DNA from: CAZMRW01 sp964568805
GTDB taxonomy: Bacteria; Pseudomonadota; Gammaproteobacteria; Methylococcales; Methylomonadaceae
Assembly (NCBI GenBank): GCA_964568805.1
Contig: CAZMRW010000044.1
Span: 1 to 33,503 of the forward strand
Direction: 5' to 3'
Length of the DNA: 33,503 nt
The notes under the pieces were generated by a model. That model searched no databases. It was not told where the DNA came from and worked only from the letters and a program-made list of their open reading frames with translations. Positions 16,676 through 25,579 of the stretch are shown in pieces; position 1 is the first letter of the stretch; the number at the start of each line of letters is the position of its first letter. Both the position numbers and the translations under genes were made by a program.

Positions 16676-19600
16676 TCAATCAGCCAGAAGGATGGTATTC
16701 AACAGATTTAGCTCATTTGATGCGGCAAGGTATCTGTTATCAAAAACCAAATCCAGGCGTGCGGGATCCTGTTCTCCAACAATGACTGCATATGGAATAT
16801 CAGCATAGCGCGGAATAACCGGCAACACTTCGCAGGTTGTCCCCAGGCATCCAGCAAGCGAATCCCGCCAAGCGCCTTCGTCGCCAAGAGGTGGCATCCG
16901 GCCGTTGGCATCTTTTTTCCAGAATCGTGCATAGTCCAATGGCACAGCAAGCCATGTAGACGGTGATTTCAGAGACTTGACCGTTGAAAATTCACGGGTT
17001 GCTTCATCTTTCTCACGAGCCAGGATTCGGTAGAGTTCTTCGGCGGACTGTCGTAATTTAAAAGGTAACTCGATATCGCGATGAATATATCCCAGTTCGC
17101 CAAACAGTTTTGTGATCTGATGACCAACGTCGGTTGACCAACCTTCGACATTAAAACGTTCTTGTTTATCGAGGTAAGCCCAATGCTCCAGCCAAAAAGG
17201 ACCAATACAATAGAGATGTTCCGGAAGCAAACTATCCTGGTCTTCATTGGGTGAAATTAACAGAGGAGCGTTATCGGCACTAGCGAGTTTGGAGAATCGT
17301 TGAATATCTTCAATTCGGGCTACACTTTTAAAACCACGGAATTTTGCTGTCGCATCTAATGAGAATTTCGAGAACAACTGCTGAGTGTGCTTCTGGGCGT
17401 TCGCAACTAAGCCACGCCGATTTTTATCAGCCGAATAATCCCGTAGAAAAATATCAGCTTCCTTCAAAAATGCTCTGACCTGCGTACTCATCAATGAGAG
17501 CATTTCTTCTGTGCCAATGCCCCCAACCGGGACCATAGCAAGGTTTTGCTTATCCAGTCCCGCGTCACCGACAATCCGTGTATAAATGGTTGCCCGGAGC
17601 ATCACCAGGTAAGTCAACAAGTCGCTCACCTGTCTAAGCCATTGCCGAGGCTCTGGCGCATCTTCCTGGGGCAGAAAATCCTGGAGTAGCATACTTAATC
17701 GGCGGTTTTTCCAATCACCATCGTGTTGGACATTGCCATTATCCGCCGTATAGGTTTTACCACGGCCGCGGTAGATCAACTGGGCGACTTCCATCAAAGC
17801 TGCTTCAATACCAAAACGGGGTAACAAGGCAATGATCCAGTCGGTTTTGGGGAAAGACACACCGCGTGCCCCGCTTGAAGTCATCAGAAAAACTTTCACC
17901 GTATCCCGACGCTCATCTGCAATCAATGCCTTGCGCTTGGAAGCGGTTACACTTGAATCCAGAATAGCCACTTGGTTTGAGCTTAATAATGGCTGACTGT
18001 CTTCGCCCGTCACCAACACCGTTTCAACCGAACGAAGAAAGGCTTTGTCCTGAGCGAAAAAAATTATCTGGTCCGCCCCTGAATCAAGTGCGCGTTTAAT
18101 TTCCTGGATGACATTACCGATTACAGCCTCTCCTTGTTGCTCGGCAATGGCTTGACGGACTGTCTGCATTTTTCCGTCGGCTAGCTCCCCCGGTGTTACT
18201 AAATCCAGCCTAACTCGGTAGTCTATGGACAGTTTCGATGCCGGATAACTATTGGTCATAATATGCAAAACCGGAAGACGTCTACCGCCAATTCTGACCG
18301 GCATGGCAGCCAGCCGAAATGGTCTTTTGCCTGAGCTTTTGGAAACCAGCACTTTATCCGGGGCACGTTTGCCACTGTTAAGATATCGGTCCAGGACAAT
18401 CTCATTACCTAGCGAGGCATCGGAGATGATAAGAATCACCCGAAACAGCGGCTCTTGCTCGAAGGGAGTGATGAACTGTTGATTCAACCACTTCGCGATG
18501 GAATGAATAAACGGTGCGCCGGCGCCGTCGGCGGTTAGTTCATCCACCATAACGACGATGGTCGATATACGCTTTGCAAATGTCCGTCTTTCCTGTTTGC
18601 CAGCCTGATTACTGATCTGATTTCTAAACAGATTATCCAGCGCGGATAGCGTACTTTTATCACCACCCAACTCACGATAGCCTTGGATAGCCGCTGTCAA
18701 AACAACCTGATTAATGTCGGGATTCTCTACAAGCAGGGTACGGGTCGTAATTGATAAAACCTTCAACACGCCAGGTCGATTAACGTCTTCCATCCGGTCT
18801 TGCCGTTCAGTTTCGGCACATTTTCGATGGCTCGAACCGATATGAGTTAGTTCCAGGTCTTCTTTTTCGGATGAAGCAAGAACTAGCGTACTGCTGTCAG
18901 GACACTTAAGATTCTTAACACCATCAACAACGACCGCGCTATCAATTTTTCTTTTCGGTACTGTGCTTTCCTGAGCTTGTTTTTCATACCAGGCTTTGGC
19001 TGCTCCAATCAGCTTCGAGTTGGTAGTGACGGTGAGAATGCCGGTTGGCTGTTTACTTTGTCTGTCCCGTGCAAGATTTTCGGTGACGTCATCGTTAATG
19101 ATGACGCGTGGACTGACATAGAGAAACAGAAATCCCCCGTCGGATTCCTTGAGGTAATTCACGACCGCTGTGGTCTTGCCAATGCCCGGATTACCTTCAA
19201 GACCAAGAACAGTCAGTTGACCCGGCACTGATGCCCGCATGCCCGCCATAACAGCGGCGGCGTGCAGATCGCGTAGCGGTATTTCCTGGTCGATCTCGAC
19301 CCGCTGGGCTAGTACTTCCGATACGGCAGTTTTGGGCTCAAGCCTCAGAAAATCCGCTATATTCTGGTCTGAGTCTACCCATGACAGCGCTTGCTGCCAT
19401 GACATTGTCGCCATCGGATTGAGAAATCCCTCAACTTCCTCGGAGAAATTGAATGCCAGACTATTGCCGGGATCCGGCATCTCGCGCATTTCAAGAAACT
19501 GTTTGCTGATAACTTTTGGCAGCGCTTTCCGAATCCTGTCAAATGCAAAGCGAATATGATCTTCCAGCGCTTCTTCGCTCTCGTCCGGTGTCTTTTCAGT

Positions 19601-20533
19601 ATCACGATAGGCTCGACCAAGATTCTCAATAAGAGCAATTCTTGGGTCAGCCGCATCTTTTGTAAAGAACTTGGCACATAGGCTTTCAAAGCCATTCTGG
19701 GTTATAGATAACGCCCGCGCATTGAAGGTGCGATCATTACATCCCTTGCTACTGAGCCAACGCAGAGTGGTTTGGACATAGGAGGCGGCCTGGCAGAGTT
19801 TGTACAAAGGTTTATCGCGACTGGTAAAAGCCTGCAAGTGCTCTTTAATCCGTGGCGAAAGTACAAAACCTTCTCCTGAGACTTCAGCACAAACTCTTGA
19901 AAAGACGCTTCTGGAAGCCATAAACCAGGCAAAACGTCGCAATTCGTCCAGATGAGCATCAGGCTTGGTGTAATCTGCGCTTTCCGGTAAGCCGTTGAGA
20001 GAAAACTCCAGGCAAAGTAATTCCCTGTCTAATGCGACATGGTTAGGTTCCAGCCAAAGTAGAAAGTCAGCTCTGACTGGATAACCTTTTTGTGTTAGAA
20101 CGGAATCGACTTTGCCAGTTAAGCCAAAAGCAGCCGAGAATGCCTGTAATGCACTGTTGGTTTCAACATCGAAGTCAGCTTGTAACCGAGGTAACTGCAG
20201 CGGACACCATAATGCTTTGATGGTGTAATCTTCTGGATCAGCTTTTAGCTTACGCAGATATTCGCGCATAGCCGTTTGACCCAATCCCATCCCAAGCTCA
20301 AAAAGATGCCTGGCGGTTTCTCGGGTTCGAGATTTTAGATTCGGGTCAACTTCCCCGAGTTCTTTTGCCAAAACTCCATAAACATCGGCAGTATCAAGCT
20401 CCATCCAGGAATCGAGGCCTAAATGAATACCTCTAACAACCTGGCTGCCAAGCAGCGCAGTCAGCACCCCTCTTTTTACGGCAATTTCGAAAGCCTGACC
20501 CCAGAGAGAATGTTGCTGGATAGGGTTCAGCAT
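16676..20533 (-). CDS. Large SF2-helicase-like ATPase, possible N-terminal nuclease fold
   Basis: 1285 aa, no family name recognised. Walker A GNPGIGKTT is near residue 445, a DExx-type Walker B VVMVDELT near 660, a motif III-like SDAS soon after, motif IV-like IIFFAQDKAFL near 840, motif V MTSSGARGVSF near 885 and motif VI QLIYRGRGK near 918: together the two-lobed SF2 helicase/translocase layout. The ~430 residues before it are not helicase. Within them RADFLLWLEP...LLCLEFS (residues ~154-176) has the D-x(n)-ExS spacing of a degenerate PD-(D/E)xK nuclease (tentative). The last ~350 residues have no recognised motif. The start ATG overlaps the upstream stop by one base (TAATG), so it is translationally coupled to the 1058-aa gene. 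Defence or element maintenance is inferred. Confidence 0.8.
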   Translation of the reverse strand: MLNPIQQHSLWGQAFEIAVKRGVLTALLGSQVVRGIHLGLDSWMELDTADVYGVLAKELGEVDPNLKSRTRETARHLFELGMGLGQTAMREYLRKLKADPEDYTIKALWCPLQLPRLQADFDVETNSALQAFSAAFGLTGKVDSVLTQKGYPVRADFLLWLEPNHVALDRELLCLEFSLNGLPESADYTKPDAHLDELRRFAWFMASRSVFSRVCAEVSGEGFVLSPRIKEHLQAFTSRDKPLYKLCQAASYVQTTLRWLSSKGCNDRTFNARALSITQNGFESLCAKFFTKDAADPRIALIENLGRAYRDTEKTPDESEEALEDHIRFAFDRIRKALPKVISKQFLEMREMPDPGNSLAFNFSEEVEGFLNPMATMSWQQALSWVDSDQNIADFLRLEPKTAVSEVLAQRVEIDQEIPLRDLHAAAVMAGMRASVPGQLTVLGLEGNPGIGKTTAVVNYLKESDGGFLFLYVSPRVIINDDVTENLARDRQSKQPTGILTVTTNSKLIGAAKAWYEKQAQESTVPKRKIDSAVVVDGVKNLKCPDSSTLVLASSEKEDLELTHIGSSHRKCAETERQDRMEDVNRPGVLKVLSITTRTLLVENPDINQVVLTAAIQGYRELGGDKSTLSALDNLFRNQISNQAGKQERRTFAKRISTIVVMVDELTADGAGAPFIHSIAKWLNQQFITPFEQEPLFRVILIISDASLGNEIVLDRYLNSGKRAPDKVLVSKSSGKRPFRLAAMPVRIGGRRLPVLHIMTNSYPASKLSIDYRVRLDLVTPGELADGKMQTVRQAIAEQQGEAVIGNVIQEIKRALDSGADQIIFFAQDKAFLRSVETVLVTGEDSQPLLSSNQVAILDSSVTASKRKALIADERRDTVKVFLMTSSGARGVSFPKTDWIIALLPRFGIEAALMEVAQLIYRGRGKTYTADNGNVQHDGDWKNRRLSMLLQDFLPQEDAPEPRQWLRQVSDLLTYLVMLRATIYTRIVGDAGLDKQNLAMVPVGGIGTEEMLSLMSTQVRAFLKEADIFLRDYSADKNRRGLVANAQKHTQQLFSKFSLDATAKFRGFKSVARIEDIQRFSKLASADNAPLLISPNEDQDSLLPEHLYCIGPFWLEHWAYLDKQERFNVEGWSTDVGHQITKLFGELGYIHRDIELPFKLRQSAEELYRILAREKDEATREFSTVKSLKSPSTWLAVPLDYARFWKKDANGRMPPLGDEGAWRDSLAGCLGTTCEVLPVIPRYADIPYAVIVGEQDPARLDLVFDNRYLAASNELNLLNTILLAD

Positions 20534-23500
20534 TAAGCTCTCCCGCTATGGAGTGCCTCTGTGACGTGAGATAGAACAGCAGGTAGGGAAAGCAAGACAT
20601 TACCTTTGCGCCTGCTGGCGGAAATCACCACAATTTCGCCTGCGCTTCCGGTTGACGAGGGTTGCATCCAGCCAAAGGGATCCAATACGGGTTTGAAAAC
20701 TCCGGCTTCAGGTTGCTTTTCTGCCTCCAGAAAATGTAATCCACGAAGAACATTCAAAAGACAGTCCCTCGTTCCGTTACCGGATCCAAGAATGTTAAAA
20801 CGCACCCGCTCACGCCATTCGGTGTCTCGCACCTGATAATCGGCATCCCAGAAATAAGTGCAAAAACCCGACTGAGGCCTTGCCGCATCATCATTTCCAA
20901 CAATGGCCAGGGTCGCAAAAGTAAATACGGGAATAAGTTGTTTCAGAATACCATCCCCATGATCGATTGCGAATTCGTCGTGATCTGAAATCCGAACCGC
21001 TTCGAATGCCGACTCAGAAGGCATTCTGGTATGAAGACGGGTTGCTGGAAATACATCACGACGTAACATATAGAGGCTGACATTGGCAAACTTCATCGCC
21101 ACTTCATCAAGAAAAGCGGTTTGGGTATGAGGAGAATGCCGCTCTGCAGAACGATTGATACGTCGATTACCAAAGTGGCTTGAAATCAGTATGATATGTT
21201 CATAGCCCATTCCTTGAAGTCTGGATACTTCTTCCACGATGAGCTTGGGGCTTTTAAACTCATCGCGCGTTTCAACAATGTGAGATTGCATCCGATCAAA
21301 TGCGAGCCGATAGCCTCCAAGCGGTTCATTGACTGCATCCGCGAGATAGGTTTTCGCCCGGAATAAGAAACCAGCTGACTCATAAAGATCTGGATGATCG
21401 TCACAAGGACGAGTTGTATAAATCACAGCTGCTATTTTATCAATTACCGGTTTGTTGCCGGTACCCACCACCAAGGGGAAAGCCGCCGATAGCGCGAAGG
21501 CTGCGCCTTTGTCTTTGTAACGTCGATCCCCTTCTGTTACCAGACCTTGCATACGCACCGGCGTATCCCGCATTAGGGCCGATTCAATCGCTTGAGAGGC
21601 GGCATACACCAAATGGTCGCCTTCCTTTTCCGATGCTTTTTTCCCCTGAGTCTGGAAACGAAGCATCAATGCCGGTAATGATTTACCGTGTTCCCTGGTA
21701 AGCTTTTCAGTCAGGATTTGGAGCACCACATACACCAGTATCGTAAGTGCAGTGGCCGCTGCTGCCCGATACTGCCGACGATCTTCATCGGTATACTTTG
21801 GGTTTTGGTTATCGCGTTGCTTTAATTGTTCCGGCTCATACCAAATATCGACCCCGGCACCCATGCGCCAGACAGGATTAATTTCAGCTCTAGGTTTGGC
21901 TTTTACCGGAGTTTGTTTTTCATCAACACGTATTGGCATCCATGTGATGTTAAGTAACTTCTCAGGTGCTTGCCGGACAATCTTGGTTGTTGCCATGCCA
22001 TTTTCGCGCATTGCGAGAGTTCTTTCGTTTAATGCAGTCCTGACACGAACGGAAAATAAGGGATCCAAAACATCATCCGGTTTTTGAGCTATTTTGATGT
22101 GCTTGAACCATTCTACGTTTTCATTTTGTCCTTGGGTTGGCTTAACAAGGGGATCACGCGCTTTTCCTTTGGAGCGTTCAATCGCTGACCAATCAACCAC
22201 TCCTTGCTGAACGACCATATACAGGTCATCAATTGATCGTTGGGCATGAGCAATAACGGTCCGTGATTTCGTGCGCAGCAAATCGACTAATGTTTTGCTC
22301 AGTCCCTTAACCATTTCATTCCAGGATGACAAATCCTGTAAAAGCATTTCTACTTGAGGTTTTCCTTCAGTGTTAAGTTTGGCTGTCAGTTTTTCCGCTT
22401 CCTCCGGGAGATTCGAGGAATTAATGGCTGGATTTAGGACAAGCCAAAGAAAAACCACCTCTGATAGACCTCGTCGAAGACGGGAAGATGATTGCTCTTC
22501 GCCTGAATTATCGAGAAGCACTTCACGTAAGCGCATTAGCCTGGAGTCAAAGGCGGGAAACATCTCGTTCCGAGGATCTTTTCCATTCACTCTGAATCGG
22601 TAACTAACCTCACGTACAACTGAGACACCACGCGATATTGGATCAACGCGGCGGGATTCAAACAGTTGCGTATTCCATTCTGACCAAACAGGGAGGCAAT
22701 TGTAGAACATGGCTTTGACCAGCTCTTGTGATACCGAAAAATCAGCGGCCAGTCCATAATCACGCGATAAATTCAGGTGCATTGAATGAGGACTTTCTGG
22801 CGTTCCATAATGCGCAAACAGATCAATAACAGACTGAACGTAATTCACGAAAGCCTTATCAGTGGCTTTCTCTGATTTTGCCACTTGAACCCCGAGGCCT
22901 TTCATAATGGCGAAACTAACACTCAAGCGTACGCGTGCCAAGGCCTCGTCTTCCAGAAAATTCAGGAATCTGGTTACTTGGCTATCGTTTTTGGCAAAGT
23001 CTTGCCGGAGTGTTTCAGTAAGTTTGTCGCGTTGTATCTCATCAAATTCATCATCTCGATGGGACTGAGTATTAGCGATACTACTGGTCATACGTTCAAG
23101 CCAATCTTCAGCTTGAATTTCTTCCAGAGCAGAAAGAACACGGGCAACATCTTTTTCACGTAGCGAGGCGGGCCGCTCTGTTTTTGCAAATTCCATTGCC
23201 ACCAATTTAGCTGGTAATGCTTCAAGGAAATGCTTAATCCCAGTCAATTGGGCAAGCTCCTGAAGTGCCGATGCCGGATCTGAAACCAGTATATTTTCCG
23301 ATGCGATTCCCAAACGGTCGATTTCATCAGCTATTAGTCGCTTCAACTTGGTAATGTTTTGTGAAAGTCCGGCGATATTGTCATTGAACATCCGTCCGCC
23401 CATCTTCGCCGTGAAGTTTTTGGGTGGACTCACCAGATCACACAAAAAACCTGTTGTATCCGATTGGCGGAAAGCATCACGCATTTCTTTTTGAGCGAGA

Positions 23501-23709
23501 AATCGGCGAAGTATTCCGTAGGTGTTGATGCCAAGACGCTTTTTGGCAGGATCAAAGGTGAGTACAGGCCAACTGAACGGATGATCTGGACGGTTTTTAT
23601 CGGGTGGAAAAGCTTTCACCAGAAAATTAATCAGGGAAGCGAGATCAGTGGCTAGTATTCGTCCGCGTGCATGCACGGACGCTCCGCCTTGTTGAGGTAT
23701 TTGCGACAT
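20533..23709 (-). CDS. Large protein of unknown function, partner of the helicase-like ATPase
   Basis: 1058 aa from ATG 23709, chosen because AAGGAG ends 7 bp before it; an ATG two codons upstream (23715) is almost inside that ribosome site. I do not recognise the family. The N-terminal ~450 residues look helical and charged with no membrane segments. A middle part includes VWRMGAGVDIWYEPEQL. From about residue 640 onward alternating strands and helices appear, with motifs IYTTRPCDDHPD, FLFRAKTY, HIILISSHFGNRRINRSAERHSP and VVISASRRKGN. This layout could be an RNase H/PIWI-like or other alpha-beta nuclease fold, but I see no certain catalytic set. It is the promoter-proximal gene of a two-gene operon, overlapping the helicase gene by one base. 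Confidence 0.8.
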   Translation of the reverse strand: MSQIPQQGGASVHARGRILATDLASLINFLVKAFPPDKNRPDHPFSWPVLTFDPAKKRLGINTYGILRRFLAQKEMRDAFRQSDTTGFLCDLVSPPKNFTAKMGGRMFNDNIAGLSQNITKLKRLIADEIDRLGIASENILVSDPASALQELAQLTGIKHFLEALPAKLVAMEFAKTERPASLREKDVARVLSALEEIQAEDWLERMTSSIANTQSHRDDEFDEIQRDKLTETLRQDFAKNDSQVTRFLNFLEDEALARVRLSVSFAIMKGLGVQVAKSEKATDKAFVNYVQSVIDLFAHYGTPESPHSMHLNLSRDYGLAADFSVSQELVKAMFYNCLPVWSEWNTQLFESRRVDPISRGVSVVREVSYRFRVNGKDPRNEMFPAFDSRLMRLREVLLDNSGEEQSSSRLRRGLSEVVFLWLVLNPAINSSNLPEEAEKLTAKLNTEGKPQVEMLLQDLSSWNEMVKGLSKTLVDLLRTKSRTVIAHAQRSIDDLYMVVQQGVVDWSAIERSKGKARDPLVKPTQGQNENVEWFKHIKIAQKPDDVLDPLFSVRVRTALNERTLAMRENGMATTKIVRQAPEKLLNITWMPIRVDEKQTPVKAKPRAEINPVWRMGAGVDIWYEPEQLKQRDNQNPKYTDEDRRQYRAAAATALTILVYVVLQILTEKLTREHGKSLPALMLRFQTQGKKASEKEGDHLVYAASQAIESALMRDTPVRMQGLVTEGDRRYKDKGAAFALSAAFPLVVGTGNKPVIDKIAAVIYTTRPCDDHPDLYESAGFLFRAKTYLADAVNEPLGGYRLAFDRMQSHIVETRDEFKSPKLIVEEVSRLQGMGYEHIILISSHFGNRRINRSAERHSPHTQTAFLDEVAMKFANVSLYMLRRDVFPATRLHTRMPSESAFEAVRISDHDEFAIDHGDGILKQLIPVFTFATLAIVGNDDAARPQSGFCTYFWDADYQVRDTEWRERVRFNILGSGNGTRDCLLNVLRGLHFLEAEKQPEAGVFKPVLDPFGWMQPSSTGSAGEIVVISASRRKGNVLLSLPAVLSHVTEALHSGRA

Positions 23710-23715
23710 TGGCAT

Positions 23716-23992
23716 TCTCCTTAGAGATTGACCTTTTCAGGTCTCATCGCCCTCTAATGCCTGCCAAGCGGGAGAGAACGGGATTATTATTCTATAGGGT
23801 TAGTATAGAGCAGTTTTTTGATGATTCGATGAATTAAATCCAGCTATTTAGTATTAGTCGACAAATGAAGAATTCTTTTCAAGACCTTCGATATCTGCGT
23901 TCAACAGTACCCCAATCATTCATAACTCCCGTTCCATATTAAAAATACCCGTATGACCAATTCGGAGTAATCGTGCGGCTTCTATTCTTTAG
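23716..23992 (-). promoter_or_regulatory. Upstream region of the large two-gene operon
   Basis: Reading the minus strand toward ATG 23709, a possible -10 TATACT lies about 90 bp upstream in an AT-rich tract, without a good -35. A small hairpin with GAAA loop (GACCT/AGGTC) lies about 20 bp before the AAGGAG ribosome site and could modulate initiation. This is suggestive only. Confidence 0.3.
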
Positions 23993-24137
23993 CTGAAGTT
24001 TCCCAGTTTTTACGCTCGTGACGTGTATAGGAAAACGAATTAAAGTGGGGTTTGCTATAAACGGTGCAAACCCTGCATTAAATATCCGCACCTCATCAGT
24101 AACGAGGGTGGGTTTTTTAAAAACTGGGAAACTTCAG
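23993..24137. mobile_element. 145-bp MITE with 20-bp perfect terminal inverted repeats and 8-bp target duplication
   Basis: CTGAAGTTTCCCAGTTTTTA at 23993-24012 is exactly repeated in reverse complement at 24118-24137. The flanking octamer TTCTTTAG occurs directly at 23985-23992 and 24138-24145, a perfect target-site duplication. Inside is a hairpin GGGTTTGC/GCAAACCC (24048-24055 and 24066-24073). There is no coding capacity, so it must have been moved by a transposase in trans. It separates the integrase/regulator pair from the large two-gene operon. The parent IS family is not identified. Confidence 0.88.
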
Positions 24138-24159
24138 TTCTTTAGGTTTTAATTAGAAT

Positions 24160-24657
24160 TTAGATTTTTAAAAACCCCATAATCTTCAACAGATTAGAAA
24201 ATACAAAGTCGGTTTTTCCGTTCTCAATATCAGCTATTAATTTAATTTCAAGTCCCGTCATATTCGCAAGCTGCGGTATGGACAGATTTTTGGATTCGCG
24301 GGCGAATTTGATTGCGGGCGATATTTCCGTAAAAACCGTGTCATTCAAAACAGATTTTTGGAAAGTTTGGACTTTATGCGGCGCGGGAGGTTCCTCGTGC
24401 TTGCCAATCCATTGCCATAACTTAGCAATACCCAGCCAGTATTTATATGCCGTTTCATCAGAAAAATGCCGGTGGGCTTTCCAGAAACCAATAACGTGGC
24501 GTTTACCCAGACTGTGCAGCGAAATGACTTTCTCGGTCGACTCGACCCAATCGAGAAATTCAACAATCCTCGAAACCTGTCGTTTTCTATTTTCCTTACC
24601 GCCGCCACGCACATAATCCCTAAAATAGGTTTCCGATTTTTTAGCCAAGGTAAGCAT
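24160..24657 (-). CDS. Regulator with integrase-like N-terminal domain and XRE-type HTH
   Basis: 165 aa from ATG 24657, which overlaps the integrase stop (24641) by 17 bp; an ATG at 24714 would give a longer overlap. Residues ~5-95 resemble a core-binding (SAM-like) domain of tyrosine recombinases, with YFRDYVRGG, FLDWVESTEKVISLHSLGKRHVIGFWK and YKYWLGIAKLWQWI. The C-terminus (ESKNLSIPQLANMTGLEIKLIADIENGK) is a Cro/C1-type helix-turn-helix. There is no catalytic domain. It probably binds integrase or att-site DNA and controls integration/excision or expression of the upstream gene. Co-transcribed with the integrase. Confidence 0.7.
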   Translation of the reverse strand: MLTLAKKSETYFRDYVRGGGKENRKRQVSRIVEFLDWVESTEKVISLHSLGKRHVIGFWKAHRHFSDETAYKYWLGIAKLWQWIGKHEEPPAPHKVQTFQKSVLNDTVFTEISPAIKFARESKNLSIPQLANMTGLEIKLIADIENGKTDFVFSNLLKIMGFLKI

Positions 24658-25579
24658 TGGTGATTCCTGTGCGATGGTGACCGAGTTCAATTGATATTTG
24701 CAGACGGGCATCATGGTCGATTATTTTGGCATCTTCCTCGCTAACCTTCAGATAAATAGACAGATGCAGAATCCGCTCTTTTCTCGACCATCCGGCATCG
24801 ACTGGTGAAGGGGCACTGGTAATTTCCGTATATCTTTCCTGGGCGTAGGCGTGGCGTTCCGGATGGAATGATATGCCGGCGATTTTGGCCTGCTCGTAGC
24901 ATTCTCGTCGGAAATCCCCGTAAAGCCTGTTTTTAGGGATCATGGATCTCCCATTCTGAACGGAAACAGCATTTTCCAGAGCCGTAATTCCACCCGGACG
25001 ACAGGGGACACACCTGCGCTTGCCTCCTTTTGTGCCGGCCTTCAGTGTTATACGACCCTGTTTCACTGCCTCTTTTAGTGCCAGCTTCGGGTTCAGCAGG
25101 CATGATTCTTTAAAACGCAGGCCAAATGCACGTTGCAGCCCGAGCAGGCAGGATATCCTGTCACCCACTACGCGCTGAGCGGTTTGGTGCGTTGCCTCAG
25201 TCATCGCCTTGCTTTCAACGGGAATGTACACGCGTTTTTGAATCCCACAATCTTTGCCTGGACGAACGGTTTTCCACTCATCCCCAATCACGAGTTTCAG
25301 CACGGTGTTCACCGCAGAAACGTAGTTTTTGGGAGCCGAAGAACTTTTACGTTCGCCGGCATCCAGTTCACGCTGAAGTTGTTGCCCGTACTGTATGACA
25401 ATCTCGGGCGTGACGTTCTCCATTTTTTTCACGCCTTGTTCTGCCGCCCATTTCGAAAAATAGCCCCAGCGCTGACCGATGTCGTACTTGGACTGATAAC
25501 CACCGTGAAACTTCCTGGCGATGATCATCCTGCCTGCGGCCGCCATGTCTCTGGAACCGATCCCGTAATTGCGGCTCAT
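24641..25579 (-). CDS. Tyrosine recombinase / integrase of integrative element type
   Basis: 312 aa. The N-terminal ~120 residues form a core-binding domain. The catalytic half shows the first arginine in AFGLRFKES (about residue 155), the HxxR box HPERH (about 238-241), then ELGHHRTG and the nucleophile tyrosine in NAYLG almost at the C-terminus. This arrangement, and TKGGKRRCVP between, match the integrase domain-containing proteins seen in genomic islands and ICE-like elements. It performs site-specific strand exchange between element and host att sites. No tRNA or clear att repeat is visible nearby. It is followed by the overlapping HTH gene. Confidence 0.88.
   Translation of the reverse strand: MSRNYGIGSRDMAAAGRMIIARKFHGGYQSKYDIGQRWGYFSKWAAEQGVKKMENVTPEIVIQYGQQLQRELDAGERKSSSAPKNYVSAVNTVLKLVIGDEWKTVRPGKDCGIQKRVYIPVESKAMTEATHQTAQRVVGDRISCLLGLQRAFGLRFKESCLLNPKLALKEAVKQGRITLKAGTKGGKRRCVPCRPGGITALENAVSVQNGRSMIPKNRLYGDFRRECYEQAKIAGISFHPERHAYAQERYTEITSAPSPVDAGWSRKERILHLSIYLKVSEEDAKIIDHDARLQISIELGHHRTGITNAYLG

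Noticed and set aside
16510..16785. 91-codon + strand frame starting with TTG
   Set aside because: Overlaps the end of the helicase-like gene by over 100 bp, no ribosome site, composition not protein-like.
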